A stretch of DNA of 64,000 nt from Ceratothoa steindachneri (taxonomy: Eukaryota; Arthropoda; Malacostraca; Isopoda; Cymothoidae): contig OZ018326.1 of NCBI GenBank assembly GCA_963969495.1, positions 1,692,631 through 1,756,630 of the forward strand, read 5' to 3'. The position numbers and the translations under genes were made by a program. Below, one piece after another: positions 58,059 to 64,000 of the stretch. Position 1 is the first letter of the stretch. Each line of letters starts with the position of its first letter. Below the pieces are notes generated by a model that was not told the origin of the DNA, did not search any database, and was given only the letters and a program-made list of their open reading frames with translations.

Positions 58059-58323
58059 AGATTGCAGAGTCAAAGCAGAAAAGACTCCAAGGAAATCCGC
58101 AAGAAAAAGCCACCTAAGGAATGCAATACACCGATGAGCTACAGAGGAGCGAGAGCCCCATCAAGAACACAGAAGAATAACAAAGAAAAATAAAAAATAA
58201 GAAACAAAGAGATGGATGGTCACCCAGCAACTAACTCTAACTCTTACTCATTCCTATCCTATCCACTATACTTCCACTATACACTTTAAATTCTCCCTTT
58301 TTCAAGACGTAAGGTACCATTGA

Positions 58324-60015
58324 ATAAGTCGAATTCATCATGTTTTGTCGTGGAAAAGGAGGAAAAGTTAAGGGGAAGTTTTGAGAACTTCTCCAGCCAA
58401 ATAAGTTACGTTCGTTTGTGTTGCAAGCAGTATTAACCGAAGAAAGTCCGAGCTCTAGAATATGAAGAAGAAGAAAGGGAAAGCTAAGCAAGGGGCCCCA
58501 TGAGGTTGGCTCCTCAAGAAACTAGACGGGTCCCAATTCGTACCCTACGGGGGGAACCAGACCGGATAGGCTGACGGTCATGAATACAATCTACGGAATC
58601 CTCAACGTCTCCCTTCTACGACTCCTGGAAAAGCCCTAAGGCTACGCCGGCATTTTCGAAAACATGAAAGACGTGGAGAACTTAGTCTCAGAAGAGCCTA
58701 AAAAACATTTTTAAAAAATATGGCTGAAAGCGATCATCCCATACGAGATACTCGTACAGCGTATACGAATACTACGAAGGCTTGACCCGTTTTTTACGGA
58801 AAACTCCTGTGAGGAAAACAAGGCTGAGCTGTGAGAGAAACATAAATGGGCCAATATAACAAGAGTAAAAAAATTCGTCAAGGCCAACACCATAGTCAAA
58901 ATCGTATTCTCGAACATTGAAATGGCGCACCGAGCAAAAAAGGATGGACTATTAGGGTAGCCCCCGAACAAATCGAAACCGAGGAATATATCCTCATCGA
59001 AAGCTGCTCCAAATGCTACGTGGTTAAGCAGCACCAAACCAAAGAATGCCAGGCAAAGGAGATAGGGTGTTGCAACTGCGCCGGACTCGAACACGGGTGG
59101 AAAGAATGTAGCGCAGAAAGAACAAAGTGCACCATCTGTGGTGGCGAACACAAAGCCATGGATATGAAATGCCCCATCCGGAAACAAGTAATCCAAGAAA
59201 TGAAAGAGAAACAGAAAAAGGAAAAGGAGGCAAAGTCAAAGTCATACCTCGATACCGCCACAAAAAGGAACACCACCACGGAAACAGCAAAAAAACTGGT
59301 TATGCCAAAGGATGGGACCGAAATTATGGCCATGATAATGTTCGCCCCCTTGGCAAACCTGGCACGCTCTGGCACGTTTGCAGATGAGCTAAATCAGCTT
59401 CTGCAAATGAACGGGGTAAAAAAAAAGTTATTGTTCACGCAAAACCATGCATCCAACGAGATTCTAAAAATACCGCTAATAGAAGAACAGCCAGAAGCAA
59501 CGAAGAAGGAAACGAAATAAAAAGAGGAATCGACAGAAGGAGAAGAAAGACCAAAAAATAAAAACCCAAAGAAGTCCCCAAAAAAGAAAAAAACAGAGGA
59601 AAAAGAAGAAAAAGGAAACCGAAGAAAGTGAAAACCCAACCATAAAAGAAGAGGATGAGGACGAACAAACATTAAAATACCCGGGAGTTCCCCTCACAGA
59701 AAAGAAGGAGATATTGGAGATGGGGTATTTCTTTAACGCAGAAGAACTGTCCCTCAAGGTATTCGGTTCACCACTTAACAGACCGATGGAAGGGAAAATT
59801 GTGGAACTCACAGAAGGCATAAGAATGGGCCCATTCGAATGAACTCACGAAGGACCCTACTCACCGAAGGAAATAGCAGGACTGCTGGAGGAAAGCATAT
59901 TTTACATTCCGGATTCGTGCATCCATACAGTAAACCTGAGTGTTTATAAAGTATTCAAGAACGGACAAAAGACCTCACACCTAACCAAATATGTGAATGA
60001 AAAAAGGGAATAATA
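58324..60015 (+). mobile_element. LINE-F: ORF1-only remnant of a third related family
   Basis: Begins where LINE-C ends and carries a diverged ORF1 but no ORF2. After 60015 only AT-rich sequence follows. Either a 3' deletion or an incomplete copy. Confidence 0.6.
58580..60012 (+). pseudogene. LINE-F ORF1 (gag-like, three zinc knuckles)
   Basis: ATG 58580: MNTIYGILNVSLLRLLEKP, stop, YAGIFENMKDVENLVSEEP, IPYEILVQRIRILRRLDPFF, KIVFSNIEMAHRAKKDG. The open reading 59020-59520 has the knuckles CSKCYVVKQHQTKEC (its start in the previous frame), CCNCAGLEHGWKEC and CTICGGEHKAMDMKC, then FAPLANLARSGTFADELNQLLQMNGV, equivalent to the LINE-A VNIAKPGSYATELNKMFKQNGM. The C-terminal part (59640-60012) has FFNAEELSLKVFGSPLNRP and THEGPYSPKEIAGLLEE. 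Acidic/lysine-rich low-complexity link at 59510-59640. Three or four stops or frameshifts. Confidence 0.7.
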
Positions 60016-60834
60016 AACAAAAAGTATAAATATCAAACGAAGTAAATAATTCAAAGTGAAAATACGATAAAAGAATAAATTAAAGTGAAAATAAATTACC
60101 AGTGAAATAATATAAATAGAATAGATAATAAAAATTAAGCGTATAAAATTTCGGTTCTAACGATAAATAATTATAAGTAGAATGTTCTAAACAAAAGAGT
60201 AAATAATAATGGTACTAATATGAAATATAAATTAAAGTATTAAAGGTTAAAAACTGTGAAATACTAGAAAGTGTAGAAATAAATCAAAAATACATGAATA
60301 GAATAATGACCGTAAATTCGGTAGGAAAACAAAGTGAAATAAATATAAACTAGAGCGAAAATGAATTACCAATTGAGAATTAATCTAAATATAATAAGGA
60401 AAATATAAAATTAAATATTTAAGTGAAACATTTTGGATACTATAGTGTAATAATTTAAATAGAATGTTAAACGTTAAAATTGTAATAATAAGTAAACCAC
60501 TCAAGAATAATAATAAAATACCACACAAAAATTATTATTTTAAGTGTTTAAATAAGAAATGGGATATAACAAAATAAATAACGTAAAATTCGATGTGATA
60601 AACTGTTTATAAATGGAATATATAGAGTAAATATGTAAATATAATAAAAAAAAAGATAGATGACCTCCACAGTTCCTAGAGTTTTCGTTCTTCCTACTTT
60701 TCCATGTAAACTTATTTTCTCTGACACTCCTTTTTTTAGTGTGTATATTCAGCACTATGATCTAAATTGTCTTTGCCTTATATTTTATTATATGTAAAAA
60801 TACTCAAATCTGTAAACTCTGCTCTAATTAATCT
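60016..60834. other. No gene seen; strongly AT-rich
   Basis: Built of variants of aataaatata-type words (gaatgttaaac, aataataagtaaac, gtgaaataa). May be a degenerate LINE tail. No unit repeats cleanly enough to call. Confidence 0.4.
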
Positions 60835-61001
60835 CGCAAATTATAAGAGTTACTACCATATTTTCCTGAAGATGACCCACTGCGGTCGAAAGACGTCTAG
60901 GAATAAAATATGTCCTTTGTGGCTATTTTCTCTCTCCTCGAAGATACTGTTAAGAGACTTGTTGACTTTAATAACGCATTCATACAACATGGCCTCCTAC
61001 C

Positions 61002-61002
<1 letters not shown>
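60835..61002. repeat. Inverted-repeat arm, right (pairs with 39590-39784)
   Basis: Reverse complement of the left arm, with scattered substitutions and a 30-base gap. Contains CTGAAGA (60866-60872), a GACC/GGTC stem and GAAA (60888-60891), an arrangement resembling a hammerhead core. Confidence 0.85.

Positions 61003-61004
<2 letters not shown>

Positions 61005-61071
<67 letters not shown>
61005..61071. repeat. (TA)n microsatellite
   Basis: About 33 TA units, adjoining the right inverted-repeat arm as the tract at 39559 adjoins the left one. Confidence 0.95.
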
Positions 61072-61074
<3 letters not shown>

Positions 61075-61959
61075 TAAAATGATCAGGATGGGACAATTAA
61101 AGAAAAATTGTTCCATTTTCTTTCATAATAATTACGAGACTTTCAAACGAATTAAACCTTGGTTTCATTCTAGTGAATACTGAATTTTTCTTGACGTTTC
61201 GAAGCCGCACACAAACCCAGGGAAATTCATTCTACCTTAAATTATTTATTTCCCCTTTAAACTCTTTACTTTGGCCACGTTTGGAATTGCTAATTTTTCT
61301 GCCTCTCTTTGAAAACGGATAGTTTGAATAAATTAGAAGAGAGTATATTCCTTTCAAACAACAAAGTGATACATTGGAAAAAAGATGATGACAATGTAAA
61401 AGAATTCAATCCATTTCAAAATGTACCGTTTAAAGTTATGTATTTTTCATCAGATATATAAAATCCTTTAGATCTGAGAGAGTAAATGCACAAATTCCAT
61501 CCTTCTAAATACTCTACAGTGACGCAAAAAAAATCATAATCTAATGCCGGTTAGGGAAATTTAATACTTATATTATGATGATTTCTTTACTCATTTATCA
61601 CCTTTCCTCAATGATATAAACCATATAGTTTTAACCTAGGAGAATTTATATGTAATAAAATATTATAGAATGTTACAAAACTATAACGTTCATTTAATTT
61701 CGACTATAGATATCAGTTTTCAATTTTGGTTTTAATAGCCTTAGAACCCTTTTACCAAACAGTTATTATCAATATTTTTATTATTTGAGGAACTACAAAC
61801 CCTTGCTGGTAGAGGAAAATTTGCTATAAAACCTAAGGCATCAGCAGAGAAGACAGTCCCGAAGAAACAATGCCATGAGGCATTTTGTGATGAGATGATA
61901 AATCGTTATTGCATTGATGGTTTACCATTCTTCAAATTCCTTCAATTACCATTGAATGG
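61072..61959. other. No gene seen
   Basis: AT-rich sequence without recognised motif or repeat. Confidence 0.4.
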
Positions 61960-62199
61960 CTAAATAAGGCTTCTGCCACTAAATGGCGGCACCCATCACC
62001 AAATGCGATGGCAGATTTGAAATATACAGGATCAATAACCATATGTCCCATGGTCATATGGGTCATTTCGTGGCTCTAAATGGGTACAATTGTAATCTTT
62101 TTAAAAATAAGCAACGACTAGACCTGGTGCTTCGTTGCAGGTAAAAACTAGATGAAAATAGAAGGAAACAGGAGAAAGACACACAACTCAACGCCTCAG

Positions 62200-63030
62200 C
62201 CATAAGGAATGAACACCACTTTCCAACTTTTGAATCTCATGAGATTCAACGAGAGGATTATGCAACTTATTCCGTAGCTTGGTAGTTGCTGGAATGAATC
62301 ATCTAGAGTACTGAGATGTGTTATATCTCCCAACCGTGAAAGCTTGGCTATTTGCATTAGTGGAATTTCTAGTTAACCGAGCTGGACGAAAAAGATCAGG
62401 AAGTTTCCTGTACAAAGGATGGTTAGGATTATGATGTATCCAATACAGCATAGACAGTGAACTCACAGAGCTGCGGTGCCACAAGTCAACCTCAAGATAA
62501 GGAATTAAAACTTTGCAAGCTCTCAGATTCCTGTCTAGTAGCTTAAGATCAGATGCTGTAGCAAAGGACCAGATAGGAGAAAAATACTCCAGACAAGGAA
62601 GTATGAACGAGTTGAAACCCTTCCTCATAACAGGAATGTCTTAAAAGATTCTAAAAGAATTCATAAGTAAACTAATCTTTTGGACAACAGAAGAAGAAAT
62701 AGAGTGCACATGTTGTTGAGTGGTAAACTTGCTGTCGAAAAGAACACATCAAATTTTAAAAGATAAAGAAAGTGTTCAATACAACATTAATGGTTTATGA
62801 TAAGATCAGAATGATTAAGGTACAGAGTTCTAGATCTACAAACAATCTTACTGTGGGTTTTGTTTACATTTAGCTTCATACCCAATAAATTGCACGAATC
62901 ATTTATCTTTGTTAGATCTCTATTCAGTGATTCGGAGATAAAATGCCTTTGAACAGGAGAGGGGCAGACTGCTATCAAAGTAGCCTCATCAGCATAAGGA
63001 AATAGTTGCTTTTCCAGTTCATCCACGACT
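62200..63030 (-). pseudogene. Reverse transcriptase, C-terminal half, LINE-G
   Basis: 63026-62787: FPYADEATLIAVCPS is the catalytic box (YADD with the second aspartate changed to E), then ESLNRDLTKINDSCNLLGMKLNVNKT and CRSRTLYLNHSDLIIN. 62628-62299: FNSFILPCLEYFSPIWSFA (thumb), LDRNLRACKVLIP, LWHRSSVSSLSMLYWIHHNP and LPDLFRPARLTR. A gap of about 150 bases with frameshifts lies between them. Confidence 0.8.
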
Positions 63031-63449
63031 TTGCTTTTCCTCCAAAAAATTAGAAAATAGTGTTACCATATCTTTTGGGCAATGCGTAGGAGACCCATCT
63101 GATTTAAAAAGAGGTGGGATGGCATCATTATTACCCAATTAGGCAGACTTCAGAGTACACCAGCACTTTAAGACTTAGTAGCACCTTAGAGCGTTTCTTT
63201 AATGCCACTATTATATTCTCTCTCAGCTAGAGCATAAACATCTTGCGTCACAGATCTGAGCTTGACATAGTTATTCCAAGTCATATCAGTTTTATTCATT
63301 TTCCAGAAATCGTAAGCTTCTTGATTAAGATATGCATGCAAACAGTCAATAGTGAACCAAGCTTTATCCTTGTTGTGGAAAGTTACAACCCTAAATGTTA
63401 TACACCTATCAATTTAAAAACAAGAGCTTTAACAGGATCATCTTGGCGG

Positions 63450-64000
63450 TAGAAATGGGGCCGATTAAGAAGAGTGAGATCACTTATGACTCCATTTAAG
63501 TCAGCATGTGGCTTCAAGTAAATCTTTCAAGATAATGATAGTTCAGGGAGAGGTTGCTCAGTTCTTATATGGGCAGAGATATAAATGTGGTCAGATGCTC
63601 CAATAGGACTCCCCACATTGGTATTAACAACACCAGGAACATCTGTATGTATTATATCTAAAATATTACCGGATCCGTGTGCCGGTTTTTAAATTAATTT
63701 ATCACAACCAGATTAAGTAGAGAAGTCAATTGTTCTCTACTTAATATATCTTTCTTATCATTTTCTTGTATGGATGCCATGCTATTCAGTAAACAGTCAA
63801 ATACTCGTATGTCATTATTGGCATTAGGGTTTCGATATATTGAAAATAAGTAAAATTTACTCTGCCTACCACATACTTTCACAATTAAATTTCCTGACAA
63901 TTACATTTATAATTGGGTGTCTGAAATGCAAGAAATCCGTTTTTAATATAAACTGCCATTCCCCCACCTCTCTCACGATCATTACCTTTTAATAGATTAG
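63450..64000 (-). pseudogene. Endonuclease fragments, LINE-G
   Basis: 63900-63694: GNLIVKVCGRQSKFYLFSIY, RNPNANND and DCLLNSMASIQEND give the middle of an APE endonuclease. A deletion then removes the GDFN block. 63680-63450: VVNTNVGSPIGASDHIYISAH contains the SDH catalytic-histidine motif, then HIRTEQPLPELSLS. The N-terminal part lies beyond the window. Confidence 0.7.

Larger units (their letters stand above)
53371..58323 (+). mobile_element. LINE-C: second full-length copy of the LINE-B family
   Basis: Same layout as LINE-B and similar throughout. Borders GTACCTTTTGA (53371-53381) and GTACCATTGA (58314-58323). 5' UTR to about 53899, ORF1 53900-55453, ORF2 55453-58058, 3' UTR to 58313. The two copies lie in the same orientation with two LINE fragments between. 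Confidence 0.8.
61960..64000 (-). mobile_element. LINE-G: CR1/Jockey-type LINE, minus strand, runs off the window
   Basis: Endonuclease and RT pieces on the minus strand with internal deletions (endonuclease middle near 63700; much of RT fingers and palm between 63490 and 63030). 3' UTR about 62280-61960. The pattern is one I know from crustacean genomes, from memory only. Confidence 0.7.

Overview
This 64-kb window is eukaryotic and is made almost entirely of transposable-element (TE) remains. I find no host protein-coding gene, rRNA, tRNA or CRISPR array that I can support. The mix is typical of an arthropod, and the LTR and LINE protein types recall those I know from crustaceans: Ty3/gypsy elements with integrase ahead of reverse transcriptase, a GTF2IRD2-like hAT, DD34D mariners, a Tc1/mariner relative with a DUF4817-type helix-turn-helix, BEL/Pao debris, several LINE clades and long (TA)n tracts. 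The crustacean placement is inference from memory, not a search result. Almost every coding region carries stops or frameshifts, so this reads as a TE graveyard in intergenic or heterochromatic DNA.

Layout. 1-2.9 kb: minus-strand LTR element Gmr-1 (gag, protease, integrase). 2.9-5.5 kb: LTR-like and AT-rich sequence without genes. 5.5-8.2 kb: related minus-strand element Gmr-2. 8.2-8.7 kb: a LINE fragment. 8.7-10.5 kb: plus-strand relative Gmr-3. 10.52-16.94 kb: Gmr-4, the most complete copy, with two LTRs, each holding a (TA)n microsatellite, and the order gag-PR-IN-RT-RNase H. 17-19.4 kb: no genes. 19.44-23.08 kb: a hAT element with recognisable terminal inverted repeats and an 8-bp target duplication. 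23.5-24.2 kb: BEL/Pao gag debris in a 274-bp tandem duplication. 24.9-32.7 kb: a mariner split by a 6.65-kb RNase H-bearing LINE (13-bp target duplication). 32.8-34.1 kb: a DUF4817-type Tc1/mariner element between two (TA)n tracts. 34.16-39.54 kb: a DNA transposon of a family I cannot name, with a CR1-like LINE inside it. 39.8-60.8 kb: a cluster of related LINEs (one minus, the rest plus), bracketed by inverted copies of a ~195-bp repeat that each border a (TA)n tract. 62-64 kb: another minus-strand LINE.

How the parts fit. The nesting gives relative ages: mariner before the RNase H LINE; the unnamed transposon before the CR1-like LINE inside it; LINE-A before the CR1 inserted at its ORF1/ORF2 boundary. 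Three Gmr elements keep the same primer-binding site, matching the 3' end of a tRNA-Leu. The best observations are the integrase-before-RT order read across one in-frame stop, a conserved TAATG stop-start junction in two LINE copies, a 19-nt motif recurring in several LINE tails, a shared GTACC(T)TTTGA sequence at LINE ends, and the inverted repeats around the LINE cluster, whose better copy has a hammerhead-like core.
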